Shown here in pieces: positions 45,654-53,957 of a stretch of 64,000 nucleotides of DNA (position 1 is the first letter of the stretch; every line of letters begins with the position of its first letter). The notes under the pieces are model-generated. The model had not been told where the DNA came from, did not search any database, and saw only the letters and a list, made by a program, of their open reading frames with translations. The stretch is from Paenarthrobacter sp. JL.01a (GTDB lineage Bacteria; Actinomycetota; Actinomycetes; Actinomycetales; Micrococcaceae): assembly GCF_025452095.1 (NCBI RefSeq), contig NZ_CP104877.1, positions 3,348,001 to 3,412,000 on the forward strand, written 5' to 3'. Made by a program: the position numbers and the translations under genes.

Positions 45654-46430
45654 ATGCGCCTGAAGATGCCCGACGATCACCAACAGAATGTGATCGGGAT
45701 AGTTTTTCTGGCGATTGCCTGCATCGTCATGATCGTTCTTGTGGCGGCTGGGACATTTGTCCCGGCCCCTCCGGCGGTGTCAGAGCGCGTGGCTATCTAC
45801 ACACCACCGCCGAAACCTGAGTTCAAGGTCATCAACGTTGCCCTATTTGGCGATTCGATTGCACACGGTTCCGGAGCAACTGATCCTAACCTTGGTTGGG
45901 CAGGTCGCCTCAAGCGGCACCAAGCGTGGAATATGACCAGCCTCGCCCGTGGCGGCACCGGTTTCGTAAGCACCGTAGAGCGGGAAGCGGCCGCGCAGGA
46001 GTCTTGCCGGCGCGCCCGCTGCCCGAATTTCGGCGAGATGATCCCAGAAGCGAAAGTGGTCGCGCCGGACATCATTATTGTCAGTGGCGGCCGGAACGAC
46101 CAGAGGGTCCCGGCGGCGAAGGAAGCCGCTGCGATCGCAGGTTTTTTCCAACAGCTTCGGCAGGATTTTCCTGTTGCCAAAATCGTCGCGACGAACGCAT
46201 TATGGGACGCGACTCCCATGCCGCCAGCGCTAGCCGACATCTCCGAGGCAGTGAAGGAATCCGTTACTGCTGCTGGTGGATTCTACTTCGATCTGGGCCA
46301 ACCATTGCAGGGGCGACCAGACCTAATCGGGAGTGATGGTCTGCACCCAAACAACCAAGGGCATGAGCTGATCCTTGGCCTCGTGCTCAACAACTTAAAG
46401 GCGGCGGGCCTGACTAGGCCCGAGGAATAG
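45654..46430 (+). CDS. SGNH/GDSL-family hydrolase, membrane-anchored
   Basis: This second SGNH protein (258 residues) begins with a transmembrane or signal-anchor helix (VIGIVFLAIACIVMIVLVAAG) and a Pro-rich linker, so the catalytic domain is probably outside. Blocks: ALFGDSIAHGSGA, RGGTGFV, SGGRNDQR and SDGLHPNNQGHE. Two Cys in ESCRRARCPNF may form a disulphide. It lies 49 nt after the other SGNH gene, suggesting a pair that acts on acylated surface polysaccharide on each side of the membrane. GGGGG precedes ATG 45654. Confidence 0.82.
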   Translation: MRLKMPDDHQQNVIGIVFLAIACIVMIVLVAAGTFVPAPPAVSERVAIYTPPPKPEFKVINVALFGDSIAHGSGATDPNLGWAGRLKRHQAWNMTSLARGGTGFVSTVEREAAAQESCRRARCPNFGEMIPEAKVVAPDIIIVSGGRNDQRVPAAKEAAAIAGFFQQLRQDFPVAKIVATNALWDATPMPPALADISEAVKESVTAAGGFYFDLGQPLQGRPDLIGSDGLHPNNQGHELILGLVLNNLKAAGLTRPEE

Positions 46431-46779
46431 GCTTCCCCTACATTCAACGCACGGGAGACCACACCAACTAAGCGTCGGTTTGCATGCTTCCGACCGCGCT
46501 CTTGTGATGAGTGCGGCGCCAGGACGGGAAGGACCGGTCCAGCAAGGCGGCAGTCCACGTAAAATTGAACGACCGCAGCCGATAAGGGGCAGCTGAAAAT
46601 GTCCACTAGCGGCAGGCCCGTGACTTTATTCACGAGAGTGACATACGTGGCAAGACGTTGCTTGACACGCGACTGAGATGGATTGCCCCCTGAGGCCATC
46701 GGCTGTGCCGCCTTCTTGGACCATTACGATCCGCCAAAGCCTACGGAGGCAGCAGCACCACCGCCGCGCGTTTCCTTCC
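46431..46779. other. Intergenic region with possible IS21-like terminus
   Basis: No credible gene lies in these 349 bases. At about 46548-46610 two segments, GTCCACGTAAAATTGAACGAC and GGGGCAGCTGAAAATGTCCAC, resemble the multiple terminal repeats of IS21-family elements. No transposase remains. Confidence 0.35.
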
Positions 46780-47205
46780 TCGTCCCCGACATGTGCCGCC
46801 GGTGACCCCTGCAGGCTGGCGATGACGTGGGCGAACCACCCGGCTGTCTGTTTGTTCTCCGCCGCCTCGAACAGCAGCGGGGGTAGCTCCTTGGAGAAGC
46901 TGGTTCCCAAGGCACGCTGGAAGTTCGAGGAAATGAGAACCATTCCGTTGGGGTAAGTGGTCCACATGGAATTCCGGTTGGCGAGCGTCTGCAACTGGGC
47001 GCAGGTGTAGAGGGTGTAGACGGAGGAGTCGTTCGCTGAGGTATGAGCCATGAGCAGTCCAGACCAGCCAAGGTTTTTCGCCGCGAACGTCAAGCTGTGG
47101 GAAACTTCGGAACCTGCCCGTGGACAGAAGTGTCGATGCCAACGAACGCTCACTTCTTCCAGGAAGCGGCTGGCATAGTCCATCCCGTAAGGGCCGGAAT
47201 CGTCG
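46780..47205 (-). pseudogene. Decayed 3' copy of the alpha/beta hydrolase at 48078-49016
   Basis: The minus strand keeps sequence matching the C-terminal half of the hydrolase two genes upstream: NRNSMWTTYPNGMVLISSNFQRALGT against NRNSMAPTYLNEMEHIGRNFQRALGT, and LLLFAVAENKQ against LLFEAAENKQ. DNA similarity is also visible (TTCCCAAGGCACGCTGGAAGTTC in both). It starts just where the parent nucleophile elbow (GHSIAG) would be, so the catalytic half is missing, and the frame is broken near both ends. Confidence 0.75.
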
Positions 47206-47211
47206 GAGAAG

Positions 47212-48033
47212 TTACCGGCGTTTTAACAGCCCTCCGAGGAAACTTCTCAAATCCTCGGCGACTCTCTCCGGGCACTCCCAGAGCACCAGATGGCCTGTCC
47301 CCTCGTAGATCTGCAGTCGTGCGCCCTTGATACGGCCGACCAAGGTTTCCTGATGCTGTCTCGGCACAAGGTGATCGTGGGCGCCCCAAAGTATCAGCGT
47401 CGGGACGGAAATGTCGCAGGTCTTCGTCGGAGGGTCGGCCTCGTAGAATCCCCGCAGTGTGGCCTTCCAAATCGCGGCTGGCATGGCGAGACCGTCCTGC
47501 ACACGGTCCTCAATGTATGAGGTCGGCACGGCGTGTAGCATTCTGTACCAAGCCAAAGACTCACGAACCCAGTTCTCTGAGATCGGATCGGTGAGCTGCT
47601 CGACATCGGCCGCAAACGGTGGCCTGCCGCGGAGCGTCAGGGGTGCGCCTACCAACGTCAGGGATGCAACAAGATCCGGATGCGACACAGCGAGTTGTTG
47701 GGCAACGTAACCACCACTGGATGAACCCAGGACATGTGCAAGTTTGACGCCGAGGGCCTCCAGCAGGGCCACGATGTCCTCAACAACGTCGGAAAGCAAG
47801 TAGCCGTCTGTCGGCTTGTCAGCCGCACCATGACCCCGCAAGTCAGGTGCCACAATCACCAACCCCGGGAGTGCCGCAATGAGGCGATCGAAACTCCGCC
47901 AGGATTCGCCCCAGGCGTGCAAGAGCAGCAGTGGCCTGCCGCCGTCGTCGACTGTTTGCTCCAGGTTCCCCTGCACAAAACAGGGCACGCTGATTCCGGT
48001 TTTCAACGACACGGTCCTGACTTCGGACTCCAT
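47212..48033 (-). CDS. Alpha/beta hydrolase
   Basis: The 273-residue protein has the alpha/beta-hydrolase fold features: LLLLHAWGESWRSFDRLI with the oxyanion-type His, VIVAPDLRGHGAADKP, nucleophile Ser in LGSSSGGYVAQQ, ILWGAHDHLVP with Asp and EGTGHLVLWECPE with His. No signal peptide is seen. The frame extends to 48219 but ATG 48033 (MESEVRTV) is the better start. Substrate unknown; haloalkane, ester or lactone hydrolases look similar. Confidence 0.85.
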   Translation of the reverse strand: MESEVRTVSLKTGISVPCFVQGNLEQTVDDGGRPLLLLHAWGESWRSFDRLIAALPGLVIVAPDLRGHGAADKPTDGYLLSDVVEDIVALLEALGVKLAHVLGSSSGGYVAQQLAVSHPDLVASLTLVGAPLTLRGRPPFAADVEQLTDPISENWVRESLAWYRMLHAVPTSYIEDRVQDGLAMPAAIWKATLRGFYEADPPTKTCDISVPTLILWGAHDHLVPRQHQETLVGRIKGARLQIYEGTGHLVLWECPERVAEDLRSFLGGLLKRR

Positions 48034-48077
48034 GGCCTCAGCGTACGCTCGCCCCGCCGCTGGCAGGAAGGCAAGTG

Positions 48078-49016
48078 CTAACCCCGCCCGACCTCCCACG
48101 CCCGCACTCCATCCGCGATCTCCTCCGCATGCGTGTGGTGGAGGTAATGCTCGCCGGCGATGGGCACCACCGTGCCGTCGGTGACGCTCGCGGCCTGGCG
48201 GCGGTGCAGCTCGAGCCACTCCGGGTTCTGTTTGTTCTCCGCAACGGCGAACAGCAGCAGCGGCAGCTCCTTCGGGAAGCCGGTTCCCAAGGCACGCTGG
48301 AAGTTCCTGCCTATGTGCTCCATCTCGTTGAGGTACGTGGGCGCCATCGAATTCCGGTTGGTGAGCATCTGCATTTGATCGCTCGCATAGTCCGAGTAGG
48401 CAGGGTTGTTGTCGTCTGCGAACGCGATAGCAGTGACCACCCGCAGCAGGCCAAGGTTCTTCGCCACTGACATCAGTGCCGTGGGGAATTGTGTATCGGT
48501 GCCCGGTTGCCCGGGGACGGAAGTATCGATGCCGACGAATGCGCTCACCTCGTCGGGGTAGCGTTTGACGTAGTCGATGCCGTAGATGCCGGCGATCGAG
48601 TGTCCCATCAGGATGAAGCGGTTGACGTGGAGGGACTGCAGCGCGCCATGGACTTCCTGCACGATGTTCTCAGTGGTCCGCTCACGGTCCGTTCCGTCGC
48701 TCAACCCATAGCCCAGAGGTTCCACCACAATCACTCGATGGTCCTTGGCAAGCTCCCTCACCAAGGGCGCGAAGTCGAGAACTGGCGACGACGTTCCAAA
48801 CCCCGGCAGGAGGACGACGTCTTTGAGCCCGCTACCGGTCACCAGGACGTTCATCTTGCTGCCGTTCACATCTACACGCTGGCCATAGGACTCGATCTTG
48901 CTGTTCTCGGCGTTGCTCGCGACCACGTTCACCACGGTGGTGGTCGCCAACCCCAGCGCCACCACGGCTCCAATGGCGGAGACTGTCACGAGCAATTTCT
49001 TAACTGACCTCTTCAA
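48078..49016 (-). CDS. Alpha/beta hydrolase with N-terminal membrane anchor
   Basis: The 312-residue protein has an N-terminal hydrophobic segment (TVSAIGAVVALGLATTTVVNVV) and an alpha/beta-hydrolase domain: VVLLPGFGTSSPVLDFAPLV, nucleophile in LMGHSIAGIYGIDYV, and late VPIAGEHYLHHTHAE with the His. It is probably attached outside the membrane. TTG 49016 has AAAGGG 4 nt upstream. A 3' fragment of the same gene survives at 46780-47205. Confidence 0.82.
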   Translation of the reverse strand: MKRSVKKLLVTVSAIGAVVALGLATTTVVNVVASNAENSKIESYGQRVDVNGSKMNVLVTGSGLKDVVLLPGFGTSSPVLDFAPLVRELAKDHRVIVVEPLGYGLSDGTDRERTTENIVQEVHGALQSLHVNRFILMGHSIAGIYGIDYVKRYPDEVSAFVGIDTSVPGQPGTDTQFPTALMSVAKNLGLLRVVTAIAFADDNNPAYSDYASDQMQMLTNRNSMAPTYLNEMEHIGRNFQRALGTGFPKELPLLLFAVAENKQNPEWLELHRRQAASVTDGTVVPIAGEHYLHHTHAEEIADGVRAWEVGRG

Positions 49017-49198
49017 ACATCCCTTTCCAGCACGCGCCGTGCGCCCTGTATCCAGCCTTTCGTTTCACGGCCGCGGGCGCGTCACCCCAGGGTTCTCACT
49101 TGGGTACGCCTTTCGGGGTACGGGGGCGTTCTCGTCAGGATGATGACCACCGCACCGCCCCCGCGTTAAGACCGCATCAAGATTTCCCACCACCGCAT

Positions 49199-49219
49199 TA
49201 AGGAACCGTAAGGAACCCC
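49199..49219 (+). promoter_or_regulatory. Direct repeats upstream of kdp, candidate KdpE site
   Basis: TAAGGAACC occurs at 49199-49207 and 49209-49217, a 10-bp spacing that places both on one DNA face; related TTAAG also occurs near 49166. They lie about 75-90 nt before the first kdp-linked ORF. OmpR-family regulators such as KdpE bind such direct repeats. This is inferred only from position. Confidence 0.4.
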
Positions 49220-49291
49220 TTTCCGCCCTTTTTCGAGGAGTTGACTGACATCAGCCCCCAAAGAAAGGGGCACTGATGAAAGGACGTTCCA

Positions 49292-49405
49292 GTGGCCGAC
49301 GTGGCTGTTGTGGTGATTCTCCTGGTCTGCATGGGAATCGTGATGTGGGTGGCCCACCTCTTGGGCAAGATGGTCGACGGCGAAGGCCCGGTGAGTGGGC
49401 GATGA
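49292..49405 (+). CDS. Small 37-residue membrane protein coupled to kdpF
   Basis: GTG 49292 has AAAGGA about 8 nt upstream and encodes MADVAVVVILLVCMGIVMWV, then AHLLGKMVDGEGPVSGR: one hydrophobic helix with a charged tail. Its stop overlaps the kdpF start by 4 nt (ATGA), the usual sign of translational coupling in this window. I do not know a named family. It may be an extra Kdp subunit or regulator, or simply a leader ORF. Confidence 0.55.
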   Translation: MADVAVVVILLVCMGIVMWVAHLLGKMVDGEGPVSGR

Positions 49406-49500
49406 CCGCGGACGCCATCATGTGGGTCAGCCTGTTCGTCCTCGGCTTGGCCATGGCAGGGTACCTGCTGGCAGTGCTCATCAACCCGGAAAAGTGGTGA
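49402..49500 (+). CDS. kdpF: KdpF, small subunit of Kdp K+ ATPase
   Basis: The 32-residue peptide is one hydrophobic helix ending GYLLAVLINPEKW, the YLL-x-AL-x-PE pattern of KdpF, which stabilises the KdpABC complex. It starts at ATG 49402 inside the previous stop and lies just before kdpA. Confidence 0.82.
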   Translation: MTADAIMWVSLFVLGLAMAGYLLAVLINPEKW

Positions 49501-49506
49501 CACCGG

Positions 49507-51174
49507 GTGGTCTTCAGTACTGCATCCTTCATCACCCAGGTCGCCGTCCTGGTGCTGGTTCTGGCTCTGCTCCACAAGCCCCTGGGCACGTACATGGCCC
49601 GGGTCTTCTCCAGCACCAAGCACGCAAAGCCGGAACGGATCTTCTACCGGCTCGCGGGGGTCGACGCCGGGACTGAACAGAGCTGGTCTGTGTATCTGCG
49701 CAGCGTTCTGCTCTTCTCGCTCATCTCTATTCTGGTCATCTTCGCGTTGCAACGCCTCCAAGGCGTACTCCCCGGCAGCAACTCGCTGCCCGGCGTTGAC
49801 CCGTGGGTCGCCATGAACACGGCCATCTCCTTTGTCACCAACACCAACTGGCAAACGTACGTGCCGGAGGCCACTGTGGGCATCTTCGTCCAGATGTGCC
49901 TGCTGGCCGTGCAGAACTTCCTGTCTGCCGCCGTCGGAATCGTGGTGGTCGTCGCCCTGATCCGTGGCATCGTGAGGACCAAAACCGACCGTCTGGGCAA
50001 CTTCTGGGTGGATCTCGCCCGGGCATCGTTCCGCATCCTGTTGCCCATAGCGACGGTGGCGGCCATCGCCCTGGTGATTGGCGGCGTCGTACAGAACTTC
50101 TGGTCCACCGACGTCACCAACGCGGCCACGGGCGTCAGCCAAACAATCCCCGGCGGTCCCGTGGCCTCGCAGGAAGCCATCAAAGTCCTGGGCACCAACG
50201 GCGGCGGCTACTTCAACGCCAACTCGGCCCACCCGTTCGAAAACCCGAACGTCTTCACCAGCCTGTTCCAGGTGTTCCTCATCCTCCTCATCCCGTCCGC
50301 ACTGCCGTACATGTACGGGCGGATGGTGGGCGACCAACGCCAGGGCCACACCGTCGCCGCTGTGATGGGCGCTCTCTGGTTGACGTCCACGTGCCTGATG
50401 GCTTGGGCGGTTTCCACCGCACAAGGAACGGCGACGACGGCGGCCGGCGGCTTGGGTGAAGGCTTCGAACAGCGCCTGGGTCCGGCAGCGAGCTCAATCT
50501 TCGCCGCCTCCACAACACTTACCTCCACCGGTGCGGTCAACGTCGCCCACGATTCGCTGCCTCCCCTGGCCGGCGGCGTCGCGATGCTGAACATGATGCT
50601 CGGCGAAGTGGCCCCTGGCGGAACCGGATCCGGGCTCTACGGCATGCTGGTGTTGGCCATCATCGCGGTCTTCATTGCCGGGCTCATGGTGGGAAGGACC
50701 CCGGAATTCCTGGGCAAGAAGATCAGCCCACGGGAAATGAAACTCGCGGCCCTCTACATCCTGGTGACGCCCACTCTGGTGCTGGTTCTTGCGGCTGTTT
50801 CGGCGCTTCTGCCTGACGTGATGGCGAACGCCCCGGCCTCCGGACCGCACCAGTTCAGTGAATTGCTGTACGCGTTCACCTCCGGCGCCAACAACAACGG
50901 CTCAGCCTTCGGGGGCATCACCAGCTCCGGCCCCTACCTCTCGATGCTGCTGGGCGTGGCGATGCTCCTGGGCCGGTTCCTGCCCATCGCCTTGGTACTT
51001 GCCCTTGCAGGGTCGCTGGCACGGCAAAGGAAAGTCCCGGTCTCGTCCGGAACTGTTCCAACCCATGGCCTGCTGTTCGGCTCGTTGTTGCTGGGCGTGA
51101 CGGTCATTCTCACGGCGCTCAGTTATTTCCCGGCCCTGGCTCTGGGCCCCCTCGCAGAAGGACTCATCAAATGA
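49507..51174 (+). CDS. kdpA: Potassium-transporting ATPase subunit KdpA
   Basis: This 555-residue, about 10-helix protein is the K+ channel-like subunit of the high-affinity pump. Selectivity-filter segments are visible: [45 protein letters not shown] and [12 protein letters not shown]. Length is normal. GTG 49507 follows kdpF by 6 nt, and its end overlaps kdpB by 4 nt. Confidence 0.96.
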   Translation: MVFSTASFITQVAVLVLVLALLHKPLGTYMARVFSSTKHAKPERIFYRLAGVDAGTEQSWSVYLRSVLLFSLISILVIFALQRLQGVLPGSNSLPGVDPWVAMNTAISFVTNTNWQTYVPEATVGIFVQMCLLAVQNFLSAAVGIVVVVALIRGIVRTKTDRLGNFWVDLARASFRILLPIATVAAIALVIGGVVQNFWSTDVTNAATGVSQTIPGGPVASQEAIKVLGTNGGGYFNANSAHPFENPNVFTSLFQVFLILLIPSALPYMYGRMVGDQRQGHTVAAVMGALWLTSTCLMAWAVSTAQGTATTAAGGLGEGFEQRLGPAASSIFAASTTLTSTGAVNVAHDSLPPLAGGVAMLNMMLGEVAPGGTGSGLYGMLVLAIIAVFIAGLMVGRTPEFLGKKISPREMKLAALYILVTPTLVLVLAAVSALLPDVMANAPASGPHQFSELLYAFTSGANNNGSAFGGITSSGPYLSMLLGVAMLLGRFLPIALVLALAGSLARQRKVPVSSGTVPTHGLLFGSLLLGVTVILTALSYFPALALGPLAEGLIK

Positions 51175-53303
51175 CCAACTCCAGCACGGCCCCGGCCGCG
51201 GAGTCCACCAACCTTGCCAGCGGAACACCCTCCGGCGCTCCCGAAGAACACAGGCACCACACCAAGGCGCCGGCCAAGCTCAATGCAGCCACCGTGCGGG
51301 CAGCCCTCCCAGTCGCGTTCAAGAAGCTCGACCCCCGGCAGATGGTCCACTCCCCTGTCATGTTCGTGGTGCTGGTGGGAGCGGCCGCATGCACCGTAAT
51401 CAGCATCCTGAAACCGGACATTTTCGGCATCGCCGTCACAGCGTGGCTCTGGCTGACAGTGCTGTTCGGGACCCTGTCCGAAGCCATCGCAGAAGGCCGC
51501 GGCAAAGCCCAGGCGGACAGCCTCCGGGCAAGCCGTCAAGGTGTCATGGCACGGCTCCGCCAGGACGACGGAACCACCAAAGAGGTGCCCGGCACAGACC
51601 TGAAGCTCAACGACGTCGTCATCTGTGAAGCCGGGGACGTCATCCCCTCCGATGGCGAGATCATCGAAGGCCTGGCAAGCGTGGACGAATCCACCATCAC
51701 CGGCGAATCAGCCCCGGTCATCAGGGAATCCGGTGGCGACAGGTCCTCAGTAACCGGCGGAACCAAGGTCCTCTCCGACAGGATCGTTGTCCGCATCACC
51801 GCCGAGCCCGGGGAAACGTTCATCGACCGCATGATCAAGTTGGTGGAGGGCGCCGTGCGGCAAAAGACCCCCAACGAGATCGCCCTCCACGTCCTGCTCG
51901 TCTCACTGACCATCGTCTTCCTGGTAGTCACCATGGCACTGGCGCCCTTCGCTTCACTGGCGAACGCCACGCCGTCGCCCATCGTGTTGGTTGCCCTGCT
52001 GGTCTGCCTGATCCCCACCACCATCGGCGCTTTGGTCCCGGCCATCGGCATCGCGGGCATGGACCGGCTGGTGCAGCACAACGTCCTGGCAACGTCCGGA
52101 CGGGCAGTGGAAACAGCCGGCGACATCACCACACTGCTCTTGGACAAGACCGGCACCATCACCTACGGAAACCGCCGTGCCGTGAACTTCTTCCCGGCCA
52201 ACGACGTCGAAACCGATGAGCTCACCGCCGCCGCCCGGCTCTCCAGCCTGGCCGACGAAACCCCGGAAGGCCGCTCCATCGTGGAGCTCGCCGACTCCCG
52301 CGGTGTCGGGGGCCCGGACCTCGCCGGCCTGCGCACCGCCTACACGGACATTACGGTTGTGGAGTTCACCGCCAGCACCCGGATGAGCGGCCTGGACCTG
52401 GACGGGCGCCTGATCCGCAAAGGCGCCGCGTCCGCCGTCGGGAATTTCGTGACCGACGCCGGCGGCCGCCTCCCAGCCGAAGTCCAGCGCCGCGTCCAGG
52501 AGATTTCCGCCCAAGGCGGCACACCGTTGCTGGTCGCCGAAGTCACGCACGACGGCGGTGCGCGGGTTCTGGGAACAGTGCACCTTGCCGATGTGGTCAA
52601 GCCGGGCATGAAAGACCGCTTCGCCGAGCTCCGCAAAATGGGCATCCGCACGGTGATGATCACCGGAGACAACCCGGTGACGGCCAAAGCGATCGCGGCG
52701 GAAGCCGGCGTCGACGACTTCGTGGCCGAAGCAACGCCCGAGGACAAACTGGACGTCATCCGCCGGGAGCAAGGCGAAGGGCGCCTGGTGGCCATGACCG
52801 GCGACGGCACCAACGACGCTCCTGCCCTGGCGGCAGCAGACGTGGGAGTGGCCATGAACTCCGGTACGCCGGCCGCCAAGGAAGCGGCCAACATGGTGGA
52901 CCTGGACTCAGACCCCACCAAGCTGATCAACATTGTGGGCATCGGCAAACAGCTGCTGATCACCCGCGGTGCGCTGACCACCTTCTCCGTAGCCAACGAC
53001 GTCGCCAAGTACTTCGCCATCGTCCCGGCACTGTTCACGGCCGCGTTCCCTGGGCTGGGGTTGCTGAACATCATGGGGCTGGCCAGTCCGGCGTCGGCCA
53101 TTCTCTCAGCCGTGATCTTTAACGCGCTCATCATCATTGTGCTGGTCCCCCTGGCGCTGCGGGGCGTGAAGTACCGGGCCGTGTCCGCCAACCAAGCCCT
53201 GGGCCGGAACCTGCTGCTCTACGGGGTAGGAGGTCTGATTGCCCCGTTCCTCGGCATCAAACTCATCGATCTGGTCCTCTCCCTCATTCCAGGCATCGGC
53301 TAG
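51171..53303 (+). CDS. kdpB: Potassium-transporting ATPase subunit KdpB (P-type)
   Basis: The 710-residue catalytic subunit has the actuator TGES (TITGESAPV), the phosphorylated Asp in [14 protein letters not shown] (about residue 325), the KGAAS nucleotide-binding motif and the hinge [18 protein letters not shown]. Seven helices are expected. It is coupled to kdpA by the overlap ATGA. It drives K+ uptake with KdpA, KdpC and KdpF. Confidence 0.97.
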   Translation: MTNSSTAPAAESTNLASGTPSGAPEEHRHHTKAPAKLNAATVRAALPVAFKKLDPRQMVHSPVMFVVLVGAAACTVISILKPDIFGIAVTAWLWLTVLFGTLSEAIAEGRGKAQADSLRASRQGVMARLRQDDGTTKEVPGTDLKLNDVVICEAGDVIPSDGEIIEGLASVDESTITGESAPVIRESGGDRSSVTGGTKVLSDRIVVRITAEPGETFIDRMIKLVEGAVRQKTPNEIALHVLLVSLTIVFLVVTMALAPFASLANATPSPIVLVALLVCLIPTTIGALVPAIGIAGMDRLVQHNVLATSGRAVETAGDITTLLLDKTGTITYGNRRAVNFFPANDVETDELTAAARLSSLADETPEGRSIVELADSRGVGGPDLAGLRTAYTDITVVEFTASTRMSGLDLDGRLIRKGAASAVGNFVTDAGGRLPAEVQRRVQEISAQGGTPLLVAEVTHDGGARVLGTVHLADVVKPGMKDRFAELRKMGIRTVMITGDNPVTAKAIAAEAGVDDFVAEATPEDKLDVIRREQGEGRLVAMTGDGTNDAPALAAADVGVAMNSGTPAAKEAANMVDLDSDPTKLINIVGIGKQLLITRGALTTFSVANDVAKYFAIVPALFTAAFPGLGLLNIMGLASPASAILSAVIFNALIIIVLVPLALRGVKYRAVSANQALGRNLLLYGVGGLIAPFLGIKLIDLVLSLIPGIG

Positions 53304-53312
53304 GAGCCAACC

Positions 53313-53924
53313 ATGAACACCATTTCCGGATACCTTCGCCAAGCCGGGACCGCGTTCCGGTTCCTGCTGCTGGCAACCATCGTGCTGGGGTTGATCTACC
53401 CCCTGGTGGTCTTCGGCGCGGGGCAGCTGGTTGCGCCGTCCCAGGCCAACGGATCCACCGTGAAGGACTCCGCCGGGCGGCCTGCCGCGTCCGCCCTCAT
53501 CGTGCAGGCTGCCGCTGACGCATCAGGCACACAGAGCCCGGAGTGGTTCCATGCGCGGCCGTCGGCAGTCAGTTGGGACCCGGCGTCGTCCTCAGCCAGC
53601 AACCTGGGACCCAACGATCCCAAACTCCTGGACGCCGTCAACAACAACCGCGCAGCCATAGCCGCTGCCGAGGGCGTTGACCCTGCCAGCGTCCCGGCGG
53701 ACGCACTCACGGCCAGTGGATCAGGACTGGACCCGCACATCTCCCCTGACTACGCGAAACTCCAGGTGGAGCGGGTGGCGAAGGCCCACGGACTCAGCAC
53801 GGAGGACGTCCGGACGTTGGTGGAGCAACAGACCAGCAGTGGGCTCGAGGCGTTCCTCGGCCAGCCGTCGGTCAACGTCACCCTGCTGAATCTGGCGGTT
53901 GCCCAGCTGGCCGCGAACCCGTGA
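53313..53924 (+). CDS. kdpC: Potassium-transporting ATPase subunit KdpC
   Basis: The 203-residue subunit has one N-terminal helix (FLLLATIVLGLIYPLVVFGAGQ) and a soluble domain outside with SGLDPHISPDYAKLQVERVAKA, the conserved KdpC signature. AGGAG lies 7 nt before its ATG. It is the last structural gene before the sensor genes. Confidence 0.95.
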   Translation: MNTISGYLRQAGTAFRFLLLATIVLGLIYPLVVFGAGQLVAPSQANGSTVKDSAGRPAASALIVQAAADASGTQSPEWFHARPSAVSWDPASSSASNLGPNDPKLLDAVNNNRAAIAAAEGVDPASVPADALTASGSGLDPHISPDYAKLQVERVAKAHGLSTEDVRTLVEQQTSSGLEAFLGQPSVNVTLLNLAVAQLAANP

Positions 53925-53957
53925 GTAGCTACGGATTCAGAGTGGAAGAATGAGGCT

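Noticed and set aside
46283..46699. A 138-codon minus-strand frame near the second SGNH gene
   Set aside because: It overlaps the SGNH 3' end in antisense and contains no known domain.
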